Of a stretch of 64,000 nucleotides of DNA, positions 12,016 through 25,000 are shown piece after piece. Made by a program: the position numbers and the translations under genes. Positions within the stretch are counted from its first letter, which is position 1; the number at the start of each line of letters is the position of its first letter. This DNA comes from Petrosia ficiformis (Eukaryota > Porifera > Demospongiae > Haplosclerida > Petrosiidae). The notes beneath the pieces were generated by a model. That model was given only the letters and a program-made list of their open reading frames with translations. It did not search any database and had not been told where the DNA came from. The DNA lies in assembly GCA_947044365.1 (NCBI GenBank), contig OX345636.1, positions 11,737,809-11,801,808 on the forward strand. Direction: 5' to 3'.

Positions 12016-12534
12016 ATATATTAGTTACTATTTGGAAGTTAAGATTGTATGATGTATGCATGTAAGTGAGCGTCAGCTACTTTTGCACTTTGCAGTCAAT
12101 GAAACATGCATTTGATACAGAACTCCATAAAACATTTACTCTACAATTCTTTCAGGTCAATTTTGGAATTTCATACAGAAGTCCACAAAAATAATATCTA
12201 AAATTACCTTTCCATTCTTCTGAAGATTATTCATGTTCACTTTGACCTCAGAAAAATGTTCATACCTTTAGTTTTGAAGGACCAACAACATTTTCATATA
12301 ATTATATTAATATAAATTCAATCCATTAGCTACTTCATTATTGAGTAATCATGTATTAACCTTATTCCAGAATCATTCAAAAATATGATTTTTAAATTCC
12401 AATGCCATAGTAACAGTTTGATGTAGTTATTAGGTGTATTTATTTGCTTATAATTATATAGCTACACCTCATCAAAATCATTTTTAAATTGTTAAATCAT
12501 AGTGAGCTATTAATTTATATTATTATACATAGGC

Positions 12535-12718
12535 GTAGTAACCAGGGGGGCTCCGGGGGCTGCAGCCCCCCCCCCCCCCCCCCCCCCTTTTCTGAATTAT
12601 TTTAATTTGATCGATTAATACGTCATTAGCCACACCCTCATGAATAAATTAATGACCCAAAAACTTTCGCGCACCGCTTCTCAGCCTTCCTAATTTTCGA
12701 TTGCTTCCTACGCCACTG
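12535..12718. mobile_element. Short hAT-like MITE with poly-C tract
   Basis: Ends GGCGTAGTAACCAGGGG and TTCCTACGCC are inverted. A run of more than 20 C follows CTGCAGC. Flanks TTATTATA and TTATATTA are only partly alike, so the target duplication is doubtful. Confidence 0.45.
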
Positions 12719-13207
12719 TTATATTAAGGTTGTACCAGGGGGAGGGGTAGATGAAACTCCAATCGGTTTCTAGTCTTGCCAGCTTCTTGCTGCATACAAT
12801 CTGGTTTAACCTCTTACCTGGGCTCCTTGCAGTAGATGTGGTTACATCTACTCTGTGGTCTTCACTTGGCTGTCACAGCCTGTCAGTGACTACTCGTCAT
12901 AATGATGAGGAGTCTGGATGGGTGTGTAACCACACCTTAGACTCCACCTCTAAGTATGAGTCACTCCCAACAATGGTAAAGCCGATTGTGGGAGTGACCT
13001 TTGAGGCGGAGCCTCGGGGGCCCAGAAAAAATGTATTTATTTCCCCAGAATATTAATTGTTTCTTCTAGTCCTCTCTTCCACTGAAAATATGTGTATTTC
13101 AAATAAAGTAACATTAAAGGATAGTCATAATAGTATGCATTGAGTAGTTATGTGCATTCCGAAAAATAGTTCTATAAGCTAAACCGTCTCATGCCTGCAT
13201 GAGTTTG

Positions 13208-14222
13208 TCACTTTGATACTAGCCTATGTGAGAAGGAACTGAGAGTCTCTCTTGGGGTCTGGATGTACAGCTGGTAGGCTTCAGACTGCCATCGTCCCAG
13301 CATCTTAATAATATGCGCAGGTATACCTGCATTTGCTGCGGCAGTTGCTGCCCCAATACGAAAGCTGTGGCCTGAGTAAGCGCTCGGGTCTATGTTGGCC
13401 TGCCTTAGAGCCTCTCTCACCTTCCTGATAAACATGTCTTTTGTGAGTGGAGTGGTATCCTGCATAATAAACAGTGGGCCGTCATGTGATGGTCGTGAAG
13501 CCAGATAGTTAAGTAGCGCTGCCACTGGGCATACAATTGACCCTGTTTTGCCAAGGTAAATGGAAACTCCTTTCCCAAATGGGTCTGTTTTGGCTCTTCT
13601 CAGAAACACCCTCATGACTGACGGTGAAATGTGTGAGTCCACTGCAATGTCTGATGCCATGATTGAAGGGGAATTAGGGTTGGTTGCCGTAAACTCCCCT
13701 GACCTCATGAAACCAAAAAATCCTGTGCAGCAGGCTGCCCATAGCAGGCATGCCTCATAAGTATTCTGCTTCTGACCATACAGTGTACAAGCTATGTAAA
13801 ATTTCAGCTGTGATTGGTAGACGGACTCGCTTACTAGTGCAGTCACCTGACCGTCTGATTCCTTTGATCACATATTGAAGACGCGGCCACTCACACCTAT
13901 GTATTGCAGCAAACCCTGCTGCAATCTGTAGATGACGCACAGCTGACATGTATGCACTAATGGACTGAGGGGACAGCCCCTGTTGTGCTAGATGCACGGC
14001 GAACAAACATGTTGAATATTCAGATAATGGCAGTGGTGGAATGTTGATATTCTGACAGAAGACCAGATACCTTTGTTTTGCTGACTTATAGGTTCTCATG
14101 GTTGACGATGACAGACCTCTTGCAAAGTACGTAAGAACATCTCCCTCCAACTTGGAGATGTCCAAGTCTGAGTCGGGCCTAGGACCATTGTGAGAAGAGG
14201 GTGTGGTATTGATGATGGACAC
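13208..14222 (-). pseudogene. DIRS tyrosine recombinase, frameshifted
   Basis: Two open segments (14222-13755 and 13846-13208) in different frames, so a 1-nt indel lies near 13760-13780. The N-terminal part has the core-binding look (SSTMRTYKSAKQRYLVFC). The C-terminal part has FMRSGEFT (first catalytic Arg, codon near 13704), SGHSFRIGAA (HxxR box) and a later Tyr in YQLYIQTP. These are the R...HxxR...Y residues of tyrosine recombinases. Its start overlaps the end of the RT/RNase H frame, as is common in DIRS elements. Confidence 0.85.
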
Positions 14223-15845
14223 TGCTGGGCCTGTGGATAAATAGAGTGAAATTCACTACTACGGTTCCTTGAAAGGGCATCTGCTGCTGTGTTCATTTTC
14301 CCGGGTACATGCTGGGCAACATGTTCAAATTTGAAATGGGCTTCAAAAAAGAACAAACACCTAAGTAAGTGCATAATATGGGGGTCTTTGGCTGACCGTG
14401 CTGTCAGTACATTTACTACTGCCAAATTGTCTGAGAGGAAGGACACGCGGTGGCCTTCCCATCTACTACCCCAGATTGCTGCACCCACTACCAGAGGGAG
14501 CATCTCTTTAACAGCAATGTTTACGCACTGCCATGACTGAGGCCACTGAATTTGAAACCAACAAAGGGAATCTTTTTCGAATGCTCCGCACCCCCATGAG
14601 CCTGATGCATCAGCTACAATACAGGTATGACACAACTTCGCTGATAGATAAGAAATACCATTCCACCCTTGAAGAAAGGCAGACCACCAAGCAATATCGG
14701 CTCGGCATTGGACATTAAGACGAACTTTGTGAAAAGGCCGTTTTGGAATCTTTGTGGCTTCAATAAGGTGGCGAGTGAAAGTGCGGCCTGGTCTGACAAC
14801 TGTTGCTGCATGACCAAGGTGCCCCAATAGTACTTGGAGCTGGTGTTTGGTTGCACACTTTTTCCTAGTCCATCCATCCACTATGCCTTGAAGGCATATT
14901 AATTTCTGCCTGGGAAGACGGATCTCCTGCTCCACCGTGTCTAATTGTATGCCAAGGAAAGTTATGGTGGTTGATGGTCCTTCTACCTTCTGTAGCGCTA
15001 CCGGTAGCCCCAGGCTTGTGCACAGGGGAAGAGCAATACCCAGAGCCTCTGCTACAGCTGATGCCGTTGCAGCACAAAAGAAAAAGTCATCTAGGTAGTG
15101 TAGCACATTTCCTATTCCTTGACATATCATCGCCCATGCAAGGGCATCTGCCACTGCAGTGAAAATTTTTGGTGCAGATCTGAGCCCAAAGGGCAGAGCA
15201 AGAAGACACTCCCCTGCCATTCTATTCCCAAGAGAGGTTGGTCATGGGGGTGGACTGGCACCATCCTGTAGGCACTCTTTAGGTCCAACTTGGCCATAAA
15301 CGCCCCTTTCCCTAGTTGGTTGACCATTGCAGCTGCCTGGTCTACAGATGCATACTGCAGCGAACAGAGCCCAGGGTGGATACCATCGTTAACACTGTGC
15401 CCTTGTGGAGATGAAAAGTCAACAATTAGCCTGAATTTACCTGGCTGATGGGGCTTGGGGATAATTCCGATAGAACTGGTGTGTACTGCTGTGATCTCTG
15501 CTGGAGATGTTGTCTGTCGCAGTTTGCCTGCTGCTATTTCCTCTGAGATATACTGATCAATCACTGATTGGTTTGCGGCTACTGATTTTAGGTTGCCGGA
15601 AGAGGGTTTGAGAGTAGTGGAGCGATCAAATCCAATTTGGAATCCCAACTGAAACCCTCGGCGTAGATAGGCTGCATATACCTGATCAGGGTGCTTTGAG
15701 AGGAATGGCTCCCATGCTTCACAGGGTAAAAAACCTTTAACAGGCTCTAGCTTCTTTTGACTAGTGGGGAAAGAACTCGACTTTGCTTCCAGGGCTATTA
15801 GGTCTTTGGTATAAATATATGAGGATGAGCATATGCCAGCAGCAC
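14096..15845 (-). pseudogene. DIRS reverse transcriptase / RNase H, frameshifted
   Basis: Open segments 15845-15127 and 15220-14096 differ in frame, with the break near 15215. The exon appears to start after acceptor TTTATTTTAG at 15846. Motifs: GKFRLIVDFS, LPFGLRSAPKIF, catalytic YLDD (near 15096), then RNase H-like ADASGSWGCGAF and LSDNLAVV, and PGKMNTAADALSR. In an intact element this frame would make cDNA; here the break probably prevents full-length product. Confidence 0.85.
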
Positions 15846-16291
15846 CTAAAATAAAGCAATGAAAAAAGGGGGGGGGGGGGGGGTGTTATATATCTAAACA
15901 ATGTCTAAACCAGTGTAGTGTGCATGGTTGCTAATGCTTGCCATTCAGAAGGAAATTTATTTGTGTAACTATTTATTTATTTATTTATTTATATATTTCT
16001 TTTTTTTATTTTATTTTATTTTATCATAGCATTTTATTCATTTATTTATTTTTGTTGCATGCGATCTCCCATAGTGATAATTCTGCCTACTGTGTGTATA
16101 CACACACCATGTATTACTGTCTAGCTAAGCTTTTGTGCACACGAGTGAATGTCCACATAATAATCTTAATGATAATTATGATAATAAAACAACTTAAGAC
16201 TATCACAGTAACAACCCACAACTTGCTGCAATACTGATTGATTATATATAGTTGAGGTTCTCTGGTCCATCGGTAACTTCATGTTCCACCC

Positions 16292-18194
16292 CTATGGCTT
16301 TCCTTTTAAATTAGGGACTGTGACTGACTCAGTGACTGGTGACCTGTTTTTGCCTTTAGGGCACTCAAATGCACCATGGCCAGGCTTGTAGCATCTGTTG
16401 CAAGTATGGTCATACTTGCAACTGTGTTGAGCTAGGGAGCATGAGCCCCCATTGAATCTACGACAGATGTCATCGTAGGATTTGTAGGGTTTAAGGCGAA
16501 AATTTGATGATACTGGGCGGACCAGTGATTTGTTCCCGGGCCCCTCTAATGAGTTTAGTGCACACTCTGCTTGCCAGTGGTCTGAACCCATACATAGCGT
16601 GCACAGTCTGTGCCCTGCATCTGTGCCTGTGCCCATGCCTAAAACTGTAGACGCCATCAGGGAAGGGTTAACCTCAGACCATACTGCATTGGAGCCTGCA
16701 GCTAGCTGTTGACGGAAGAGGTAGTCATAATTTTTCCACCCATTGCCTCCATGTTTGCGAGCCATCTGAATAATGATTTGGCCATAAGCTAGCAGGTCTC
16801 GAATTTGACTGCTGTCAGTTTTTGCTGCTATGAAGGATAGAAAACAGAATATCCAGGTCAGAGGGTCCTGGATATCCCTTAATTTGGACAGGTTGCCCGT
16901 TTGGATGCCAGATGGGTTGACCTCCTGGAGGCGTTGCATCAGGGCTTGGTTATCTACCAGGAGGTCTTTAAGATCAATGAATGATCCATTCCTGATCTTT
17001 TCCACTGCTCTAGCAGGGATTGGGGGCAAAGCAGATGATAAAATGAGAGGTGCGACTTTTGCCAATGCAGCTGAGGAGGTCGGTTGGGTACACAGGAGGG
17101 ATGACATTGTTGGGATAACTGAGGTATCCAATACTGGGGTGGTGTTGGTATTGGTCAGGGAACTTGTAGTAAGTAGTCCTGACATAAAAGGGGGAGATGA
17201 TATTGACCCCGGCGGGGGGATGTGTGATAGGTTGCCACTTTCTAGCCCCGTTTGGGAGTTGGCTGTGAAAACAGAGAGTGTATATGTAATCAGAGGGAGC
17301 ACCCCTGAGCTTGATATGAATGTCACTACAATCAACCTGGGTATACCCAATCTCCATGTATTACCAGACAACAAATAGTCTTACTTTATTGTACTTAGAT
17401 TATTATTATTTATTTATTTGTTGTTTAGTTTTGTTGCAACAGCCAGCGGATGTGCTGTACCAGTGTACAACAGTATGTCCCTTGCCTGGACAATGACAGT
17501 GTCCCCAAGATGCATGTGCGTACTGTAGCACGTTGTTAAGTGTGCAGTGTGAAATAGGACAGGTTGATATGTTTGTGAAGCGTTAGACAGGACCTGGTGG
17601 TCTGGCACTTAAGTGTGGAATGTGAGTGATTACCACTAGTGCTTGTTGCATAATTGAAACTAGCCTGACTAGAGGACTGACACATGCGGGGCACTAACCC
17701 TACTGTGAGCTGTTAGCCCTGGTGCACAGCGGTGCAAGACAGAGTTTTCACACAAGATGTCAGCCCCACCTGGCTGTGTAATTACAGTATGGACAATGAT
17801 GGATTACTTATACCTGTATATGATTCTTCTGAATTACTAAAGCATGGGTTTTGCTTACATTGGCCACGGGAACATACCCAAGCACCGCGATGACTGTACT
17901 GGTTCAGAATATTCATATATAATTCTGGGCCCAGATGCGGATACGATCTTCGAGAGCTGTTGGGGGGGGGATGGAGAGCACGGCGGTGCAGGAAACCACT
18001 GCGGTGGAGGAGGGGTGCCGAGGACTTCCCCACGGGTAGACCAGGGGAGGGAGCACCAGACAGAGAGAGCGAAGGGGGGGAGAGGGGGAGGGAGAGGGTG
18101 AGGGAGAGAGAGAGAGAGAGAGAGAGACAAAGAGAGAGGGAGAGTGACAAAGAGATAAGAGGGGGAGCGAGAGAGAGAGAGGAAGAGAGAGGGG

Positions 18195-18265
<71 letters not shown>

Positions 18266-18631
18266 CGGTGAGGGGGAGGGAAAGAGGACTGGAGCCGTGC
18301 TGGCCGCCAGGAGGTTATGTTTGGATGATAGCCAGACTTGCATGGGAGCCTATATTATACATTGCCCATATGCATAACAAGTCTACTTACCTGCTGATAT
18401 GGGTACTGTGGATGTAGACCCTAGAGAAGTACTGGTATATGATGGAGCCCCTGGCAGTACCGACATGACACTGGCCACTTCAGATTGGACAGCTGCTCTG
18501 ATAGTGTCCAGCACTGCCTCCAGCGTCAATGGACCACTAGTACTTGGGCTCAATGTGCTCGCCGTTGAGGCTTCCGTGGCATGAACAGTAGTTGTCCCCG
18601 TTGCCTCATTAGAGGACGATGTTGCGGACAT
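16292..18631 (-). CDS. DIRS gag-like protein with spliced intron
   Basis: Exon 1 is 18631-18391 (Ser/Thr-rich, 80 codons plus one base, donor GTAAGT). Exon 2 is 17262-16292, after the strong acceptor CTCTCTGTTTTCACAG. Joined in phase 1 they give an open frame of 403 residues. The middle holds a helical stretch (VEKIRNGSFIDLKDLL) and the C-terminus a zinc-knuckle region with CKYDHTCNRCYKPGHGAFEC. The intron contains a long CT-rich microsatellite. Spliceosomal introns are known in DIRS elements of several animals. Exon 1 starts at the first ATG of the open frame. Confidence 0.7.
18020..18275. repeat. (GA)n purine tract in the DIRS gag intron
   Basis: Imperfect GAGAGA/GGGGAG run, purely CT-rich on the transcribed minus strand. 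Open frames of Ser/Leu or Arg/Glu here are artefacts of the repeat. Confidence 0.85.
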
Positions 18632-19146
18632 TACTATCCAGAATCAGTCAGGAATAGGTCTACACTGGATGAAAAACGATTCTCTTGCTACGAACAACTT
18701 GCTTTCTTAAAACAGCACCTGCTATTCCAGCTTCTTGCGCATGCGCAGTGCATGTCTAGAGGCTAGCGATTATACTTCCCCCATTGAGAATAACCCTGTT
18801 TAAAGCTACGCTCTAAACAATATTCAATTCTGTATCTTTTGGAAGCCACACCCACCCGGGGGTATAATTATTGGGCCCTAAATGTTTTCACTGATAGTTT
18901 ATTTTCAGAAACAAACCTAAACACGCCCCACAGGTGGTGGGAAACAATGGCAGGGTAACTGTAGTTGCTCTCTGAGAAAGATCGGAGTTTGATAGTGCCT
19001 AGAAAGGTAGACTGATTTTATGGTTTCACTGAAAAGCTACAGAATTCAGCTTTCTTCAGCCTCTTGTAACTATACTGAAAAGTAAAATGAATTTCCAGAA
19101 AACGGCTCTATTCATTTTCTCTAAATGCATTGTACTTGGTGCACGC

Positions 19147-20847
19147 CGAGGGGTATGACACGAATAGAAATCTCGTACAACCTCTTTACAAATCAACTCA
19201 AATCCCTGAATCTGCTCAAGTCCCAGAATCTGGAAAGGAAATCTGGAAATCCGAAATCCTATTTGAAATCTGAGAATCCAGGCAAACTTGTCCTAAAATC
19301 TTATTAAATCTTCAAAAAAACTAACTTTACTTATTATTTTTAATAGTTACTTAACTTTAATAATGATTAAACAATTTTAATAACGCGTTTATAACAACAT
19401 TAATTAACAATTTCATTCTCTATCTCACACATGATTGAGCATCATAATTTACAGTTCATTATGACATTATCAGAGCATGCTCAGTACACCCAGCATATGA
19501 CAAGAGCCTTTACTAGGAGGCTAGGAGCAGCATAAATCTTGTAAAGATCCAACAGGATCAGCTACAATTTGATTGTAGTATATAACACATGATATTAATA
19601 GTACTGAATCTTTACTTTGTAGGTCATTTGGTTTTAGCACAGTTTGTTTATCTTGTTCCCAGTTGGCTATTCTATAGAATTGTAAGTAAAAACCTTATAA
19701 TTACATCACTGAAATACTAATACTTATTATGACAAATTATAATTTCATTTTAAGGTCATTTGGGTGTCTCCCATCACCACAATCTGTATCTGGCCTGAGA
19801 CTCTGGCAAAATATTTTTACGTAAGTGGCTAAAGGATAATACGCCTCTACCACCCTCAATGAAAACAATGAAAAGAAAGACACAATAAAAACTATCACTA
19901 TTTTAAAAGAAAAGAAAGATACCATGAAAACAACAACATCTAATCAATAGGTCCAATTAGAGAGACAGATTCTAACAAACCGAGAAAAAAAATGATAGAG
20001 AAGAACAATGGCTTTCAGACATTCACATAGCCTTTGCACTGTTCCTAATAATTCGATGGTTACCACCAGTCTTTCATCTAAAACAATACAAATTATTGCT
20101 AACCTTTTACGATTTCCATCTAGTACTTTTTGATCGAAGTGATGAATGTTGGAAAACAGGTTGCCTTCCTAACCGTCACTGGCTCATGGTGAGGATCCTA
20201 CAATGATCAGGTACGATCAAGACGAGATGAGGAGTCATCTGACACTGTGCTTTGAGAGAAAAAGTGTGACAACTTTCCCCACTATTAAGAAAAGAAAACT
20301 TATTGACCAAGAGCTTAAAACAGACACAATAAGTGTTTACTGCCATTGCAGATTATATGTTTGCCTGTGACGGATGTGACAAACGGTTTCATCATGGTTG
20401 CATTGAGTGTCCAACAAAAGATGACCCACAATGGTTCTGCAATGATTGTATATGGAAGTAGCTTTACATGTACACAATGGTCCAGCATATATATTATACA
20501 ATATTATTTTGTCTGTACTATTTACTATTTTGGCAGAACCAAGTAAATCAGCTATTACTGAACATTGTCAGTCTATTTATATTATTATAATATTTCATTT
20601 ATACATACATATATGTTATATATAATAATATCTCACTTCATATCTCGGTCTCTTAACATTCCCGGCTATTTTCAGTTTATTAATGAAATCTCTATAAATC
20701 TCCGTAAATCTCCGCAAATCTCTGTAAATCTGCGCAAATCTCTGTAAATCTGAGAAATCTCAGACAAATCTGATAAATCTTAAATCTCCAGAAATTACAG
20801 GGATTTACAAATCTCGTACACAATTTTTATGCGTGTCATACCCCTCG
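19147..20847. mobile_element. 1.7-kb TIR element with PHD-finger fragment
   Basis: Ends CGAGGGGTATGACACG and CGTGTCATACCCCTCG are perfect 16-bp inverted repeats. The flanks show GTGCACGC on both sides (19139-19146 and 20848-20855), an 8-bp target duplication; shifting the edge by a base gives 10 bp, so hAT-like and Mutator-like origins both stay open. Subterminal AAATCT repeats are clustered at both ends. Confidence 0.85.
20348..20462 (+). pseudogene. PHD-finger fragment inside a transposon
   Basis: One frame reads FACDGCDKRFHHGC, then ECPTKDDPQWFCNDC and a stop. This is the second half of a PHD zinc finger (C-x2-C, F, H-x2-C, W, C-x2-C). The expected first Cys pair (YCHC) lies just upstream but one base out of frame. 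PHD fingers read histone tails; here the piece may belong to the transposon's own protein or be a captured host exon. No full ORF remains. Confidence 0.65.
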
Positions 20848-21064
20848 GTGCACGCCATGATTGGTGGGCGTGGCTTTCTCGGTTTTGTACTTATTGCAAT
20901 TGCAAAAATAGACATTTTATATATGTTTTATCAATTCCAGTACCCTATAAAGGTGGTTAGAAGATATGAAGGTTGCTATTACACCAGGTTAGAGTCATAT
21001 TATATAATATTCTATTTTGAAACTGATTGGAGTCGCATCCGCCCACTCCCTTGTACCACCTTAA

Positions 21065-22073
21065 TCATAGCTATGGTATGACAGATATACCACCTACTGG
21101 TGTTCAGAATTTATGTGGATATTACCCCTTGGCCACACAACCCTTGCAGGTGGTATATATGACATAAACACAACCTCACCATGGTTCAATTATACTTATA
21201 ACATTAATTTTGTAGCCTATATATAGATCTGTCTACCAGGTTAGGAATACATATATGTGTACACATATATTTATATATATATATATATATATATAGGTGT
21301 AGCTAGCTCCACCATTTTTATAGTATGGTCTGGGTCTGGTAGCTAATTGTTAGTAACAATTATCAACATTGTAAAGTGCTAGTGCCGCGGCCCCACACAT
21401 TGTCACATGTCAGCTGCAAGAAAAAAGATTGAGCCACTTCTCTAAGCAGTTTTAACTTTAAAGAAGAGGGATGGTTAAGAGTGTACACACAGTTGTTAAT
21501 TAATGTATGCAGTGTAGTATTTGAAAGACAAGTTCACAAAATGTTCATAAAAATTATTAAAAGTTCATAGAAAGTTCATAAAAATGTTCAGGTTCACAAA
21601 ACATTCATGTAAGTCTCAGAAAGTATATCTATGAACTTTGTTCACAAACTGGCAACCCTGATTGTTACAGGATGCGTGTGGAAATATTTTCATGACCACG
21701 CCCGTTGTAGCAGTATTATTATTTAGCAAATTAAAATATTAATTGGCTAATTGCTAAAGGATGCTGTACTGTGTAAAAAGTGGTCCGGCAATTACTGGAC
21801 CTGCCAGACCTGTCACTCAGGAAATAACTGCAATTAATTCATTCAATAAACAAAATTAGTTCTCTAAAAATATAGTTAGCTAGCTATCAAGGCATGCAAC
21901 TGAGATGTTTTTTAAAATTAATTTAATTCATAAGGAAAACAAACCAAGACAAGAAATTATATAATTAAACCGTGTGATTATAAAAATATCAAAATAAATC
22001 AACATCCTAATATTATAATAATTATAATTATTTAGTAAATCAGATTACATTTAAGTTGCAAGTTGTAAGTATT
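21065..22073. other. AT-rich intergenic region
   Basis: Contains a (TA)n run at about 21263-21292 and short GTTCATAAAA-like repeats at 21530-21610. No gene seen. Confidence 0.5.
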
Positions 22074-25000
22074 TCAAGGTCCTGCTATCGCCCCTGAACA
22101 CTCACACGTTTCCATGTTTGCTGTTTGGCCAGCAGGACAAGAGTCTACCATTAGACTCTGAATAGGTACAAATGTTGGCGTTGGAGTCTTTGTTCGTGGT
22201 GATTTACTCATTCTGGTTCCTCTGTGTGAACGAGGTCTTCGATTTCTGTAGCGCCTTCCTCCTGGAGTGAGTTCTGGGCAGCCAGTAATACCTTCAGCAG
22301 GACCTGGTCTAGAATGACTTCGCTTCCTTCCTTTTGGTCTCTTAGGTGTCTTCATGGTCGTCCCAGTTCTTGGTCTTGGAGTAGGACATTCTAACATAAA
22401 TTCCATACATACACATTGGCAAATAGTGGCATTGAGCTGTTGTAAATCATTACAGACAAGTGTACAGTTTTGTGAAGGTGGTGGAGGGGGGGCCATGGGA
22501 GGAGGAGGAGGCCCAGGATCTTGTACAATTCGTTTGACAATCTTATTATAAGGAATACAATCACATTTACTCTGAATAAACTCTGAATGTTCGTGGAAGC
22601 ACGAATTTCGAACTTTATCAACAGGGCAAGCACATTGACACAATGCATCATCAAATATTTCTCGGCCATACATACATTTTGAATGTGGCTCACGACATTG
22701 ACACTGACATGTTGTAATATTGAAGACATGTGTTGGGTTTGGACAAGACTTCTCAACACAGTTATGTCGTATGTCTTCAATACCAAGAGAAATCAGAGGA
22801 ATTGAAGATACTTCCTATAGAATAAACATAAATAATTGCTAAATATAAACAATGTAATAATTTATAGAAAGGGAAATACATTCATATTGTTGGAGGAGAT
22901 TGGCAAGGCAAAATAAGAAATGGATGAATACATAAATACCAAGAAAGCATACGGGCTCAAGTAAGAATAAATATACTAAGTCCCAGAGTACTAGGGGGTT
23001 GGGGGAAGGGTAGGGGAGCTTGAGCCTCCCTTAAGCAGGCGGGCTAAGCCCCCCTTCCCCACTTTTGTAACCATGTACATTGTCACATCACTGAACTATC
23101 ATTGTATAAGAATATAAATAGATCCTCTCTCAGTAACCTTTGAGAGCATTATGTCTTAGCACACTTCACCAGGAGGGAGAGCCTAGGGTGCGGTAGGGGA
23201 GTGTACCACCTGTACACCCCCCTACCGCACCCTAGGCTCTCCCTCCTGGTGGTTGTGATGCAGCTGTGTCGTTGTGCCATCCAATCTTTGAACATGCTGT
23301 CTCTGTCCCTGTTACTACAAATTGACAGAATTAAATACGACCAGTTCATGTAATATGAATAACAAAATCATAGCATCATTTTTAATTGGCTGTATGCTAG
23401 TCAGCAAAAGGACTGGATGTTTCTGTCACTTTTGAATTCCACGTTAACCATATATGCTGTCACACTTTAAAACTTTCTAAAATAGCAAATAGTTGTTCGT
23501 ACCACATTTTCAACTCACCGATCTCTGCAAACTAGGATGTTTTTATAACTCATAATGTTTTTGTGGCCCGTACCATCCCTATGATTGTTTTCACACAAGT
23601 TCATTGTATGTTTATATAATTATAAGTATGTGTCGTATACGTTGTTAAGGAAGTTGCGTCATTCCAGGGGGCTTGGTCAATTAATGGGTGTAGCACATAA
23701 TAGAACGTGCATTCAAGCCGGTACACTTGTAGGCTATAGCTTACATAGAAACTAGCTGTTCTATTTGAAATATATTCCTAAAGTTCTACAAGATACTTTA
23801 AAAAGTAAGAAAAGTAGATAATCAAAATAATAACCCTAGTAGGCTGTTGTGCTTCAGGCATGACAATGATTAATGAGTGTTGGATACCACAAAGCAATCA
23901 TAGGAATACGTTTTTCTCTATATATCTTGTTTAAAGTTTAATATATAAATCATTTGTTTTCATTAGAGTATAAATAGGTTTAGTTAGTTTTAGTTTTGGC
24001 AACCTATTCAATTTTGTATCAGTTTAGTTTTCTTGTTTTAGTACCTTTGCACAACAGAATCCCAAAAAATGTCACTTTGTTCTTGGAAGTGGTGAAATGT
24101 AATGAAATCATCATAGAGTATCTAGACTGTTTTTATCTTGTCAATAGAAGGAATGCAATCAAGATTTATTACTTTCCACTACCCACAACAAAGTCACACT
24201 TTTGAGATTTTCACAGTAGACTAAAAGTGCTATTAAAATGTTTAAGTCCTTTTCTAAAATGAAAATGTGGTTTTGTATTTATACCAATACAATGCTAATT
24301 TTGAAGATTCTATGCTCATAAAAATTAATAAGTTATCAAATTTGAGACTCATCAAAATGCTATAGCGTCCATCAAAGTGTTAGGAATATCATTATGTGGT
24401 TGGTTTAGGTTAGGGTTGGGATAGAGTCAATGAATATCAAAGTAATCTTAGTCTTTGATGGTAAACTTTTGGCATTACTCTTTGGACAAACTAATATATT
24501 TCACATTAAAATACAATTGAAGAGACTAAACATGAATAATTAATTATGTTTTATGAATACAGCCAACTAGAGTGTTTGATATGTTTTGAAGCATGGGCCA
24601 AACTGGCTTAACATTGGTTAGTGTGTGTGTCATTGGGAAGATATGTACCAATTAACAGAGTTAATGCTATTAATGACAATATAATCAGTGCTATGTGGCA
24701 CCCAAAGAAAGAACTGTGATGTGCCAAATAAAAAGCTCTGTGGGCCAAAAGTGCACCATGTGAGCTTATCAAAAATACTGCAGCCAAATATACGGGCTGA
24801 GTAACTTGAGTCGGCTGTAATTAAACAAATGAAAGTACCTTACTAGTATACTCTAACAGGGCTAAGTAGTTTGAGACGGCTATACTCTAACAAACTAGAG
24901 TATGTCACTCCTTTGAAAGGGTTCAAGTGGGTGTAATTGACCAATTATTCGAAATCTTTTCTGGCTTAAAATAACTTGTTTACGATATGGAGTAGATAAT

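Larger units (their letters stand above)
12807..18825 (-). mobile_element. DIRS-type tyrosine-recombinase retrotransposon
   Basis: About 6 kb on the minus strand, with gag-like ORF, reverse transcriptase/RNase H and tyrosine recombinase in that order. Boundaries come from where the host TTAA element stops matching its intact copies, so they are good to a few bases. I could not resolve the terminal repeats. The lack of an obvious target duplication fits tyrosine-recombinase integration. Two frameshifts suggest it is inactive, unless they are sequence errors. Confidence 0.85.
12724..21064 (+). mobile_element. TTAA element split by two later insertions
   Basis: The left end (12724-12806), middle (about 18826-19146) and right end (20848-21064) together match the intact element at 30651-31279. 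A DIRS retrotransposon separates the first two parts and a 1.7-kb TIR element the last two. TTAA is present at both outer ends. Confidence 0.8.

Noticed and set aside
13560..15162. Plus-strand open frames over the DIRS element
   Set aside because: Antisense of the RT and recombinase frames, which carry catalytic motifs.
17782..18343. Ser/Leu/Pro-rich and Arg/Glu-rich frames
   Set aside because: Produced by the (GA)n/(CT)n tract in the DIRS gag intron.
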